From NCBI RefSeq assembly GCF_000149955.1, contig NC_030997.1, positions 682,001-746,000 on the forward strand: a DNA stretch of 64,000 bases. The letters run 5' to 3'. Under the pieces are notes generated by a model. The model made no database searches. It saw nothing but the letters and a program-made list of their open reading frames with translations, and was not told the DNA's origin. A program made the translations under genes and the position numbers. Position 1 is the stretch's first letter; each line of letters opens with the position of its first letter. The stretch comes from Fusarium oxysporum f. sp. lycopersici 4287 (taxonomy: Eukaryota > Ascomycota > Sordariomycetes > Hypocreales > Nectriaceae). This document shows, piece by piece, positions 10,539 through 23,009 of the stretch.

Positions 10539-12251
10539 ATGGACCAAAGCGACAACAAAGCCCTTGAGGTAGACGACAAGTTTGTCGAGCACGCTCCCGA
10601 TGCCTATCCAGGCCTATCACCAGAAGATGCTGAGTTTATGAGGGGGTACGAAGGAAAGACTGGCAAGAAAGTCGTCAAAAAGGTATGTCAAACATGCGGC
10701 AAAGCAGCTTCAACTGACGCGTGCAGATTGACTTTCGACTCCTCCCCATTATGGCCGTTCTGTATCTACTTGCGCATATCGACCGAGGAAATATTGGAAA
10801 CGCGAAAATCGAGGGGATGGACAAGGATCTTGGCCTTGTTGGAAACCAGTACAACATCGCCAGCACTATCTTTTTCGTGCCCTACATCATTTTCGGTAAG
10901 TTCTCACAAGAAAACTGGGGGACACATGCTGATAAACTATAGAGGTACCTTCCAATATTGTCTTGAAGAAGGTTAGAGCGAGCATCTGGCTGTCATTCTT
11001 GGTTATTTGCTGGGGAACCGTCATGACCTGCATGGGAGTAGTGCAGAACTTCCGAGGCCTTGTTGTGTGCCGAGTAATTCTCGGAGTATTCGAGGTAAGT
11101 GGCACTTCCTTCTTCTGCTCGACCATGCTGACTCGTAGGCCAGGCAGGTTTCTTCCCAGGTGCCGTCTTCATCGTCTCGAGCTGGTACCCCCGTCACGAA
11201 CTTCAGCAACGTCTCGCCATTTTCTACACAGCTTCAGCATTTTCTGGTGCACTCAGTGGCCTTCTGGCTTTCGGAATCGCTCGTCTCGATGGTGCTAGAG
11301 GTATTGCTGGATGGCGCTGGATCTTCCTCATTGAAGGAGCTGTGACTATCGCAGCTGGTCTGGTGATGCCCCTACTCATCATTGACACTCCCGAAAGAGC
11401 CAAGTGGCTCTCAGATGATGAGAAGCGATATGTGGACCTCCGTTTGCGACTCTCTGGAGTCAGATCAAACACGGAAGAGGGCGACAAGTTCTCGTGGAAG
11501 CTGCTCTTCAAGACCATGGTTGATTGGAAGGTGTTGCTGGGAATTATTCTCGCTTGGGCTAATTCTGTCCCCAATGCTGCCTTCAAGTTCACCATGCCCC
11601 AGATCATCAAGCAGCTTGGATTCTCAACTGCACAATCACAGCTTTTGACAATGCCTCCATATGTATGTGGTGGTATTGCTGCATGGTTATCTGGAAGATT
11701 CTCGGACCGTTTGTCGTGGCGTATGACTTTTATTGTTGGGCCCATGTCTGTACTCCTTGTCGCCCTGGCTGTGCTGTTCAATTACTCCAAGAACGTGGCG
11801 GATAATGTTCCAGCCATGTATGTTGGTGTTATGCTGGCTCAGATCGGTATTTATCCACTTCTCCCAGGTATCAGCGCATGGACAGGTAACAACCTTGCAC
11901 CGTCATGGAAGAGATCTATTGGTCTGGCTTGGCTTTTGGCTGCAGGAAATCTTGGCAGTAAGTTTACCCATGGGAGTCTCATTATCAACGTTCCCCTCTA
12001 ACACAACAATAGGCCTCATTGGAACAAACATCTTTCTCGATAGAGAAAGCCCTCAATATCCGACTGGGTATGGAGTCTCACTCGGGATTATTTGCCTGGG
12101 TGCTTCCTGCGCTCTGCTCATGGAGTTTTGTCTCTGGAAGTCGAACAAGGCAAGGGCTCAGCGTTCTGAGGCGGAGATACGTCAGAAGTATTCTCAGGAG
12201 GAACTGGATGCTATGGGAGAGCGAAGTCCGTTGTACAAGTACACCCTTTAG
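10539..12251 (+). CDS. MFS transporter, anion:cation symporter (Dal5/Tna1-like) family
   Basis: Five exons (10539-10682, 10727-10895, 10943-11094, 11144-11957, 12013-12251) encode 505 residues. The N-terminus is hydrophilic, then the first helix has LPIMAVLYLLAHIDRGNIGN, the signature of the ACS family, followed by DLGLVGNQYNIASTIFF, VPSNIVLKK, ARGIAGWRWIFLIEGAVTI and a central hydrophilic loop with KWLSDDEKRY. About twelve membrane segments are visible and the C-terminal tail is charged. The family imports allantoate, nicotinate, pantothenate and other organic anions with protons at the plasma membrane; the substrate cannot be read from sequence. Being just downstream of a formamidase-like gene in the same direction makes a role in nitrogen or tryptophan-derived carboxylate use plausible, but that is inference. 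Confidence 0.92.
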
Positions 12252-12617
12252 CCATGGAGAACATGTTGCAGAGTCCTTGGTGGTGTTGGGCATCGATAAT
12301 AAAATAGCAACTAATTAAGAATTGCCAAATCGATCTCTATCGAGTATCTAAGTATTTATAATGAACTTATTCTAATGAAGTTAATCTTTTAAGAATATGT
12401 GGACCAGCCTCTGCTCCTCAACAACAGCCCATTCATATCATGCCTAAGACTGCAGCTCTTGGAGTAACATATCGACAGGCGTCCATGTAGCAGTAGGTAG
12501 ATTTGCACGCCCAATCATTGTAAGCGACATATGAGTCTATGAAGAACAAGCGGAATTCGGGGCAGGTTGCTTGAACTGAATCGTGATAACTTTCGTTAAC
12601 AAAAGATCAGAGTAGGG
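12252..12617. other. Intergenic between convergent genes
   Basis: AT-rich tail-to-tail spacer between the MFS gene and the Ser/Thr-rich gene. It probably holds both 3' ends; no frame is supported. Confidence 0.6.
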
Positions 12618-13325
12618 TCAGATGTATAGTCTAGTCGAGTCGTTGATATATAATACGTAATATAACGAAAAAACCGGCATCAAATTCGCAGGTGAAGCGC
12701 GTTTGCTCTGTGACCTCAAAGTCGTAGCATACGTGAATTGTAGCGTATCTGTTGGTGATGTCGGAGATAGTGCACATTCATAACCATTTGACGAGAGGTA
12801 TCCTGTGTCCGGATCGATTGATAGCACTGCCTCCACGGAGCCATCAGTAAGTGTACTAGCTATCTCCAAGACACCTCCGGAGGTTGGTGAATAGCGGACT
12901 ATAGCGTTGGGAATAGGGCCATCCAGGGCTTTAACTCTGTATGCAATTGGGGCTACAGAAGAAGTGGTGGCGGGAGAAGAGGTCGTTGTATCCGGAGAAG
13001 CTGAGGTTGTAGTGAAGAGAGTTGTAGCGTCAGTCGTGGGTGCAGATGATGCCTCAGTTATGAAGTTGGATGTCGAAAGAATAGTCGAGACTGATTCGGT
13101 AGACGCGATAGAGCCGGTAGAAACGATGGAGGAGATGGTGGACAGCTCCGACGTCTCAGACGACATTGCTTCGGTCATAGAAGCTGACAAAGCGATTGTA
13201 GACGTCGGGTTGCTTGTCTCGGTGGACGAAGACTCGGTAGCGGCAGTGGTAACAACTGAGCTGCTGGGCTTGCAAGGACTAGCCATGCAGCCCAGTCCGA
13301 GCGACAACAAGATGTGAAAGCGCAT
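12618..13325 (-). CDS. Secreted Ser/Thr-rich protein, 3' frame uncertain
   Basis: The frame from ATG 13325 begins with a signal peptide (MRFHILLSLGLGCMASPC) and then has about 110 residues made mostly of Ser, Thr and Ala, a likely heavily O-glycosylated stalk. A more compact part follows (YRVKALDGPIPNAIVRYSP, VEAVLSIDPDTGYLSSNG). The annotated 235-residue frame ends in low-quality sequence (residues about 195-235). In the neighbouring minus frame from about 12775 down to 12633 a better-looking ending is readable (DITNRYATIHVCYDFEVT, RFTCEFDAGFFV), so one base may be missing near 12770-12780. No domain is recognised; similar modules occur in cell-wall or secreted surface proteins. A TATA-like CATAAATAG lies about 85 bp upstream. 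Confidence 0.65.
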   Translation of the reverse strand: MRFHILLSLGLGCMASPCKPSSSVVTTAATESSSTETSNPTSTIALSASMTEAMSSETSELSTISSIVSTGSIASTESVSTILSTSNFITEASSAPTTDATTLFTTTSASPDTTTSSPATTSSVAPIAYRVKALDGPIPNAIVRYSPTSGGVLEIASTLTDGSVEAVLSIDPDTGYLSSNGYECALSPTSPTDTLQFTYATTLRSQSKRASPANLMPVFSLYYVLYINDSTRLYI

Positions 13326-13408
13326 TCTCTTAACGATAGACTAGGGTGAGAGTATGAGGGAAGATTGACTGAAGAGATTCAATGGGAGCGGCGGTCGTCT
13401 GGGTCTCC

Positions 13409-13418
13409 TATTTATGAG
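13409..13418 (-). promoter_or_regulatory. TATA-like element of the Ser/Thr-rich gene
   Basis: On the minus strand the sequence reads TCATAAATAG, about 85 bp before the ATG at 13325, followed by a C/T-rich stretch towards the start. Confidence 0.5.
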
Positions 13419-13865
13419 GACGAAAAGCAAAGATTTGCAATAGTAAAGCCACAACATCTCTTGAAGGAGCCGCTATTGAATCCACCACCTTGAAACTATC
13501 GTGGCCCAACGACGCCTGGATCCTGTAGGTTGCCTTCCGTCGACACGCTAAGCCCACTAAAGCATAAAACGCAGAGCACTAGCTCAGGGACCAGGAGAAG
13601 TTGCAGGGGTTGAGTCGATGTCAATGACCTTAATTTCTACCTTAAAAAAAGCATATCATATCCTGGCTAGCATTAATATTTTGGATACTTGGAAGCATTG
13701 AATCTTGTCTTCCTCTTTCGTTACGATCTCGGGAATCGAAAGTTGTTAGAATTCCACAAAACTCCTATTGTCCGTTGACTTGCATGAAGGATTGACTAAT
13801 GCCATTAGCCGGAATCCTGTCAGCCCTAAGATGCCGAGATAGCCTTCATCCCGCAGCCTGAGCTT

Positions 13866-13873
13866 TATATAAG
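13866..13873 (+). promoter_or_regulatory. TATA box of carboxylesterase gene
   Basis: TATATAAG lies about 95 bp before the ATG at 13966, the usual position in filamentous fungi. Confidence 0.6.
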
Positions 13874-13965
13874 GACCATGGATAACTTGCTTATGTTTCC
13901 CTAAAAGACTGTCTTCTGCTGTCCACGTTGTCTTGCCCATGATCTCGTGGTTCTTTAGTTCAATC

Positions 13966-15944
<1,979 letters not shown>

Positions 15945-16563
15945 GTTTGTATTGTCGCCACAGTTTTTATGCCAAGAGTCGACTGGCGAAGAGATGCTTG
16001 CGGCAGCCATCTGCTGTTGGCTTGGGTATCGAGGCTCGATAAGGTCGGAATAGGGTTTTTGTTGTTGTTTGTGATTGGGAGCTTTCCACGACAAATTTGG
16101 AAGAGATGGTATTGGAATAGGAATTTGGCAGCTTCGAGAAAATCAAGGTTAAGAGAGTTCTTTTTCCTCTGGCGCTGTTTCGCGGGGCTTTCGTCCAAAG
16201 TCTGGTTGACACTGTTCTTCTCTGCTGTTCGTACTTAGTGTTCGTTACTTTATATTCCTTGGAGAGGCCCTTGAATCACTGGGTAGTGGGGCTTGCATGA
16301 GATGGATCTCCTGATCGTCCACAAAGTCTGGCCGCCGGAGGTCTTCCCCTTTGCCAAATATCATCCTGAACCTAGACTTTGAACGGAACGGAAGCGCTCT
16401 TGATATTAGATATCATTGAACAGAGAACCGACACATCCCTCAAATCTGGAGGGAAGTGGTATGTTGACGATTACTGACCAACACAGATACGTCACTACAC
16501 CAACACCAACGCAAATTCCACCTTGACCAATCTTCAACCCCCCCCTGTGATGCACCACCCACA
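15945..16563. other. Intergenic, no gene seen
   Basis: Only antisense or short frames. The last 150 bases are C-rich and are presumably the promoter of the next gene. Confidence 0.6.
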
Positions 16564-17606
16564 ATGTCTCCCTCGCCGAATCAGCCCCTTCACCGACTGA
16601 GCGTAGAGAACTCTTGGTTTGCAACGCACCCAATACTCTGGACATCCCAACACCTCAATCTTCTGGGCGTTCCCTTCCAGCACTTCGAAGGCCCCCTTCA
16701 TGCACCACAACCATGCGGTGACGATGTTAAAGACCTTGACGCGATTGAAGTCGTTTACCATGTCACCCGCCTCGCGACGGTTTCGTCAACCGTAATGAAG
16801 CTCAAGTCTGCCTTGTATCTTCTTTGTGCTCCAGGAAGCCCGCTTGGGCGCAAGCCGCAAGTTGACTCTTGCTCCCTCTGGCGGGCATCGAAGGGCTAAC
16901 TTAGTTTGTTTGGACAGATACGCCGCAAAATTCTTTTACGCAAGACGCCCCGTTCACGAAACATTGTGCCATGTTCTTCATGTCGCCAAGCCATCCCCCA
17001 AGAAGCAGCCCCCCGTGATCGGCTACGCATACTACAAAGATATCAACCGGGAGCGGCAGAGACGTTTCACTCCTCGGTTGCATCCAAAATCCGACATCAA
17101 TCACCCCGTCGAGAGACTCTGTCGCCTCTACTTGCGCGAAGTCACTCCAGACAACTGGTCCGACGACCCTTACATCGTCTGTCTGCTGTTGGCGCTGGCA
17201 CAAGCGCAATCGATCAAACAAAGGGAAGAAAAGCCGGAGACTTTCCCTGTACGTTGATGAACTCTGCGTGTGATACTTTACTGACTCTAATAAGGTGCGG
17301 CTCCTCTTGGCGGTCGACGGAGACAAGAATTTCGCCCATGTCTTCCAGGCTGATGTTGATGCGCATATCCTCAAAGCACTCGACGAACCGACACTCGACT
17401 TGAATGGAGTTGCATGGCCAAGAATCACACACACGAAGGTAGCTTTACAACCTTACCTGACCTTTCCGGGTCGCATCGTGGCGGAGCTGCTTGGGTCTTA
17501 CATGGAGGAAAAGGCTGTCGACGGAACGTTGACAACTCAAGCTGAGAAGCGAGAGTATGAGGACGACGCAGAAGCTCCCATGAAAAGAGTTAAGACCACG
17601 TTGTAG
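16564..17606 (+). CDS. Unknown protein, three exons
   Basis: I do not recognise a family. Exons 16564-16814, 16918-17248 and 17295-17606 join in phase to 297 residues; the first intron is 103 bp and ends in GCTAAC...GACAG. The first part is polar with aromatic residues (SVENSWFATHPILWTSQH), the middle carries a basic region and VERLCRLYLREVTPDNWSDD followed by a hydrophobic helix (PYIVCLLLALAQAQS), and the third exon begins VRLLLAVDGDKNFAHVFQA, as if sensing ligands or reading a small strand. The C-terminus ends in a likely nuclear signal (KRVKTTL). No signal peptide or membrane helix. The consistent codon phase and introns support a real gene, probably lineage-restricted. Confidence 0.72.
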
Positions 17607-18445
17607 AATGTATCTCTTACCATGGATACAAGTGCCCTTTGCACAGGCGGAAAAGGATAGTTGAGTGAGTTAATTGACCAACATTGACCTTCAAGCTTTT
17701 GATCCATTGTTTCTTTCCTCCACTGTTTCTCATTCGAACTACAAAGAGACAATCTGTGAGTTGAGAACTAGAGATGAAATTACCTTCGTCATGCTGAACA
17801 GTCTAGGCATCGTCTCCATTGTTCGGCACTCGAAAGAAATCCTCCCCTGAACACAGCGAGGACAATTCGTCTCACCGGTAATTAAAGAATCGAGATAATG
17901 TCACCCACTCAATCCACTGAACAGACATCAAAGGCAAGTACTTAAAGACCTCGAATCTTCTTGCCGGTTGAAAACTCTTCTTCTTCCCGTCCCTTCGCCA
18001 GAGATGCAAACTTGGGGATATATACCTTTTAGTCTCTTCCTTTTGCAAAACTTGAAAGGCTGGATTGTAAGATAAGGTTTATTGGTTACTATCGAAAATT
18101 CCAAGGCAGAAGTTTGTGTTGTGAAAAGCAATATCCTGAACCAATCACCTGTGTTACCAGCCTAAAGTCTAACCTTGTGGCCAGCAAGTAGCCATACACC
18201 TTTCCTCCGGCAGCAAAGAGAACTTCTAACATTCAAATAAGGTGTCAAGAATAATTAGTTTGAAGGCAACCCAAATTAAATCAAGCTTCTCTAACCGTCT
18301 TCATTATTTAGGATTAAAGTCCACGGCTTTTCTTTCTCCCCTCGCATTCACCCAAGCATTCACACCATTCCGCTCACTTTCTAGCTGCACTAGTACTACA
18401 CAACATCTGTCACGCCCTCGTTACCTATCTCCAACCTCAAGCAAG
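17607..18445. other. Intergenic, no gene seen
   Basis: No supported frame. The frame starting at 18242 merges into the F-box-like fragment at 18446 but its upstream part looks like 5' leader. Confidence 0.55.
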
Positions 18446-18556
18446 ATGGATCCCTTCAACAGCCTCCCTGCTGAGGTCCGAATCAAGATCCTCGGATCTA
18501 TTCCCTCTCATGCAACCACCGCTCGCATGATCCGAGCCTCGCCTCTTGTTCAATAG
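18446..18556 (+). pseudogene. N-terminal fragment of an F-box-like Fusarium-type family
   Basis: From ATG 18446 the frame reads MDPFNSLPAEVRIKILGSIP and continues through TTARMIRASPLVQ to a stop at 18554-18556. This is the typical F-box-like opening (LPxEVRIKIL) of a large family of several-hundred-residue hypothetical proteins in Fusarium, which normally go on for 400 residues or more. Nothing of the expected body follows directly: the next 150 bases contain stops in all frames and the DNA becomes AT-rich. The C-terminal half of a member of what I believe is the same family lies on the same strand from about 21701 (see finding). Confidence 0.65.
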
Positions 18557-21500
18557 CTATCGAACTCGGCCCTATTCAGTCAGAGCATAACATCCAGTCC
18601 ACTTGATGTCGCGTCAACCGCCATCTGATTCTAGCAACGTGACTCCCGGATCAGCCTCCGCATTAAAATATAGCAAGCTTCCTGACTGATAGAGTGTACA
18701 TTTCTGGAACTCTTATTTGAGTCTCCTTCTCGACTATATAAACAAGGAGTTGAATACATGGTAAGTTAGTGATTATTGTTTTGGTCTTGGTGTACGGACT
18801 GCTCACAAGGTAAAACGATCAGGCAATCTGGGACAAACTTTAGTATTGTATTCCTTGTACAGCATTTACGAAATAATATCACTGTATGGAGTTTCTGGTC
18901 ATATCACACGGTAGCTATAGGTGGGATAGACTGAGCTTATGTTAAATGTTCATAATTTTACGGGAATAGGAATGTACATAGAAAGAATAAATTTGTTTAA
19001 ATCTTTGGTAAAATGCTGCTTCTATTAATTACAAGAGTACTCTTGAAGGGAATTAATTACTGCATCACTTTTACAGTACTTATATTGCCAAGCCGTTATT
19101 ACTCTATTTTACCAAGAACCTTGGCCTTCATTCTTGTCCCTATGATAAGGCTGAACAATATTCCTGACTTTTACTACTTTACAGCTCATGGGTCATAAAC
19201 TCTAACTCCAATATTATTTACAAACCCGAGTTCCAGCTCATCCATGAGCACTGCGCCTTCTTGAAGTTACTTTCAAGACAAGTTCGGAATGCACCAGGGT
19301 GGCAACAACATCTGGACGTTGACATACGAGGATGCAACTCTTCAAGCCCATTGTTTTACAGTATGCGTTCTCCAGTCATTGACTGCTTTCGAGTGCCAGA
19401 ACTGGGTCCAGAATCCGGAAGCTATACCGTCTATAGAAAGCCTTGCAACTTTCAACATCCAACAGCGGAGAATAGACGCAAATTAGGCGCGAGGTCACGC
19501 GCCGCTTTACCCTATTTTGATGACAACGGGCATCTCTGCTGCTTATTTTTTATGTGTCCCGAAGAAGTCTTTAAAGGCTCTCCTCCCAAGTCTGGACACT
19601 TGATCTTCGAGATCATGGATGGCAGGCGGTCTCACAATCATCCTTGGTACGGCTGCCCCAGTGTTGGACCGTTTCGGAACTTCGACGAAGTGTCTTGCTT
19701 GGGGATACGAATGGAGTGGTATGATGTTTCGACCAATAAATGGGCTACAGTTCAACTCTGTCACAAAGGCGGGACACGGAGAACGACAAGTGATATGCTT
19801 GCGGGATGGATAGGAGCCTACACTATCATTCAACTTCTTGAAGGCATCACTTGGATCGGTCCTCTCAATGGTCTACAGAAGAATACACATCTTGGCGCTA
19901 AATTAAGTCTTAAGTGTTAGAGAGGGTGCAGTTTTTACTGTCTAATCTGGTAGCAAGATTGACCCCAAGAGATTTAAAAATGGAACCTAAGCTGATATAC
20001 ACAGGAATGTTGAAAATTTACCATATATCTATACCAGCTTGTATCTTTGGGATATCACCACGACTTACAGAGCAAGCAGGCATATCTCTACACTGCTTAG
20101 CAAAGACAAGCATTGGTTAGTAAATTTTTACACTTCGGCTAGCCTTTGTCTACTTTTATCCTGTGTTGGTTTTTAGCTGTACTGAGAATACAAGAGAGCA
20201 ATTCTAAAGATGAGCAACAGAGAAGTTACTGCCACAATAATCTGGCAGGAACGCCTCCACTAAACAATTAACTTTGGCATCCTTGGCGCTTATTGAGAAA
20301 GCTATCCAGCTGTCCATGAAGCTTTCAAGCAAAGCGTGCTTAAGTTTTAATTGCTTATTAGGACATTTAATAGGTATGATACTATCGATAGTATCAAGAA
20401 TGGTGATTATGAGGCCGATGAGCTTCTGTATATCAGATATTACAAGAAGCACCAGCAAGTCTCTCTTTCAAGGTTTCTTGAGTCATCAGCTATGGAGGCA
20501 TTAGACGACGACTTTTTAGGATCTACAGCCACATATGATTTTCTGGCAATTGGTAAAATCAACACTCTCTTATCGCTTGCCTTTTAGCTGGATTACAATC
20601 GCCCTCCCCATCATACACGCGGTAGGCATCCGGTCAGATGGGCCAGGGGGGAGCATTCGCCATTCAGTAAGTCTCCTATTACTAACTTTTTGTAACTTAC
20701 GGACCATTCTAAAGAAAGCAGGAGAGAGTTAGCCTTAACGTCAGCGACTTTATGGTGGTTCTGGATGGATAAATCGCACGTCTGGATGGCATTATCAGAT
20801 ATCGGCTGATTACCTGAGGACACTGGCCGTATGTTCCTTATGAACAATTCACTTGCAATAAATCGAGCCATAGAAAGGATGGTGTCTTCCAATGCTTGTT
20901 CTATGGTCTTTGTGGGCGATGGATTGGTGGCCTCCTAGCTTCCAGTTCTCAAAAGGAGTGGGTAGTAGACAGGAGAGATTGTACTGTGCTCTGCATGTTG
21001 TATGATTGATATTTCGTTTAGAACTTCCAATGCCTCCACGAGTTCATATTTTACAGCACCAGTAGATTACATCTGCTCATAATTTACGGCCTGTTCCTTT
21101 ACATCAGGTGCAGCTCAGTAGGTTAAATCTATCATTATATATACTTTACCAGCTAATTTGTTTTACCTGTCACTAACAGTAGCCAAACAGAGCATCACAA
21201 ATCAGTCGATTTATATATATCTTAGAGCATTTTACTAATATTTCTAGTAAACAGTAAAATTCATATGTAGAATTTCAAGAAGACCTAATCGATTTATGGA
21301 ATTTTACTTATACATTTATTATCTGTCCTTTGATCGCCTACAACATGAGTGAGGTCAACTCTAGAGCCACCAAACCGTAGCTGGATTTACCTGCAAGGAG
21401 GCTCCTACCCAATTTAGGTAGTTGGGCATAGCATGTAGACACATCGTCACTTATCAGTGGTTCGTAAAATCAGTGCTAACTTACATACATCCGTCCAAAC

Positions 21501-21700
21501 TTGTCCCTCATCAAAACGGTGATTGAACACCCCCCGTCGATAATTGCCCCCTTATCAAAGACAAGTTACCATAAAACTATCACTCCTAACAGGAGTATAA
21601 ACAAAGTAGAGCTTTTAGCCACGGATAATCAAGTTCTAACAAAAACGAAATCAGCCCATTTTGTTCTCTTGCGCACAAGTCTCAACATCTACGCAGTTAA
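18557..21700. mobile_element. AT-rich, gene-poor insert-like tract, identity unknown
   Basis: About 3.1 kb of visibly AT-rich sequence with many TTTACT/TTTACA-like words and few long frames, in sharp contrast to the flanking genes. It separates the two parts of the F-box-like gene. I found no terminal repeats, target duplication, transposase or reverse-transcriptase motif by eye, so calling it a transposon relic (possibly altered by repeat-induced point mutation) is inference from composition and position. One compact open frame sits inside it at 19261-19920. Confidence 0.4.
19363..19920 (+). CDS. Orphan ORF inside AT-rich tract
   Basis: A frame open from 19261 and with its first ATG at 19363 gives 185 residues. 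It is clearly richer in G+C than its surroundings. Notable content: seven or so cysteines, GHLCCLFFMCPEEVF, a proline- and tryptophan-containing core (SHNHPWYGCPS), RMEWYDVSTNKWATVQLC and a final hydrophobic helix (AGWIGAYTIIQLLEGITWIG). I do not recognise it, and there is no signal peptide at the ATG. It may be a captured gene fragment or an exon of something longer; coding status rests only on length and composition. Confidence 0.35.
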   Translation: MRSPVIDCFRVPELGPESGSYTVYRKPCNFQHPTAENRRKLGARSRAALPYFDDNGHLCCLFFMCPEEVFKGSPPKSGHLIFEIMDGRRSHNHPWYGCPSVGPFRNFDEVSCLGIRMEWYDVSTNKWATVQLCHKGGTRRTTSDMLAGWIGAYTIIQLLEGITWIGPLNGLQKNTHLGAKLSLKC

Positions 21701-21760
21701 CTACCCCCCCACCGGGGTGACAACGGCATCATCACCAAGCTTTGGCCTCTGTTTGAGCGC

Positions 21761-22798
21761 ATGAGCGAGTTCATCGACGACTACCTCAGCAAGGCAACGG
21801 CTCAGAATACTACCGAAGCGTATCTTCAGCCCCCGCGCCGTACATACATTGATACCGTTGACCCGCAGCGCATCACTGTGCATGAATTGAATCCACAAGA
21901 GAGACTTCGCCTCTTTAAGGCGTTTATCAAGTTTGAGGTTCTCTGCAAGTTAAACAGCAAACGAGTCCATTCCGCCCTGACAACGATCCCATTGAAGCTG
22001 GTGCCCGAATTAAACATCTGGGAGGAGAAGGCTTTGATGTCTGTATATGAATACATGAGAGCCTCTTATAGCGCGATATTTGCCCAGTGCGCAGGCGTAC
22101 AGGCGTTCAAGCAGTACAAGAAGACTTGCGACCATCTGGGACGGACTAAGCGTGAGGAGTCATTCTTTCTCAAAACAATGTGTTTTGATCCCCATCATCC
22201 CTTTCTTCGTCATCAGTTTCCTGCGTATTCAGTCGCCTACCCCGAGGTGCTACCTTGGTGTGGGTTTGATGTGTTATCGCACCTGATGATGGAGGCGAAG
22301 AAGGCAAAACGCACACCAATCTGGATTGCGAGGATGTGTTCAAGGTATGACCGGAGGAGCTACGACTGGACTCAGGACACTATTCGTAAAATCGTGGAGA
22401 ATCTATCTTGGGAGGAAGAAAGAGCTCAATTGAACAATCGACTCGCACGACAGTCCAATCGTACGGATACAGAAGCCAACCAAGCCACGAGAACACAACG
22501 CACCATATACCAACAGCGAGCTTGGGGGTTCTTCGATGACGCGAGATTGTGTCCTGGTCAAGAAGCCCATTTCCCGACAGAAGAAGAGATAAAGACAGAG
22601 ATAGCGAGACTGAAAAACGAACGGATGATGGAAACGAGGAGGCAATGGAAGGAGTACTTTGACAAGAAAAGGTCCAACCCTCCTTGGTACAAGTCCCCAA
22701 CGAAATGCGAAAGTTATACCGCGGTTATGAAACTGGAAGAAGACCGAGAGATTTATGACGGGGGTTTGACCACTCCACCATTCTTTGCGTTGCATTAG
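21761..22798 (+). CDS. F-box-like family protein, C-terminal part (truncated gene?)
   Basis: The frame from ATG 21761 encodes 345 residues. The same frame is open back to 21701 and reads GIITKLWPLFER just before MSEFIDDYLSKAT, so the ATG is likely internal. The pattern FIDDYLSKATA, NPQERLRLFKAFIKFEVLCK, LMSVYEYMRASYSAIFAQC and PWCGFDVLSHLMMEAKKAK is that of the middle and C-terminal part of a Fusarium-type family whose N-terminus normally is an F-box-like LPAEVRIKIL segment. That segment is found 3.2 kb upstream at 18446. The C-terminal third is highly charged with EEEIKTEIARLKNERMMETR. Function unknown; it is intact from 21701 to the stop but lacks its normal start. Confidence 0.6.
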   Translation: MSEFIDDYLSKATAQNTTEAYLQPPRRTYIDTVDPQRITVHELNPQERLRLFKAFIKFEVLCKLNSKRVHSALTTIPLKLVPELNIWEEKALMSVYEYMRASYSAIFAQCAGVQAFKQYKKTCDHLGRTKREESFFLKTMCFDPHHPFLRHQFPAYSVAYPEVLPWCGFDVLSHLMMEAKKAKRTPIWIARMCSRYDRRSYDWTQDTIRKIVENLSWEEERAQLNNRLARQSNRTDTEANQATRTQRTIYQQRAWGFFDDARLCPGQEAHFPTEEEIKTEIARLKNERMMETRRQWKEYFDKKRSNPPWYKSPTKCESYTAVMKLEEDREIYDGGLTTPPFFALH

Positions 22799-23009
22799 GC
22801 GAGACATCGTGAAGGAACTCGAAGGGTAGCACATATGTCACGGGGTTTGACTAAGAGATGTTTGGAGAAGAAACGAAAAGCCTTTGCAGGTAAAACATCA
22901 TCAAGATATATATAATGGCAGGAGAACTGGGGTTCATAAAACATTTGGATATTATCATAGCGGTTCTTCAACTATCAACTTCCAATTTAAGCCAGTTTTC
23001 ATGCCTGAA

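Larger units (their letters stand above)
13326..13965. other. Divergent promoter region, Ser/Thr-rich gene and carboxylesterase
   Basis: Both flanking genes read outwards from this stretch. TATA-like elements sit at the expected distance from each start (listed separately). There is no supported gene inside. Confidence 0.6.
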
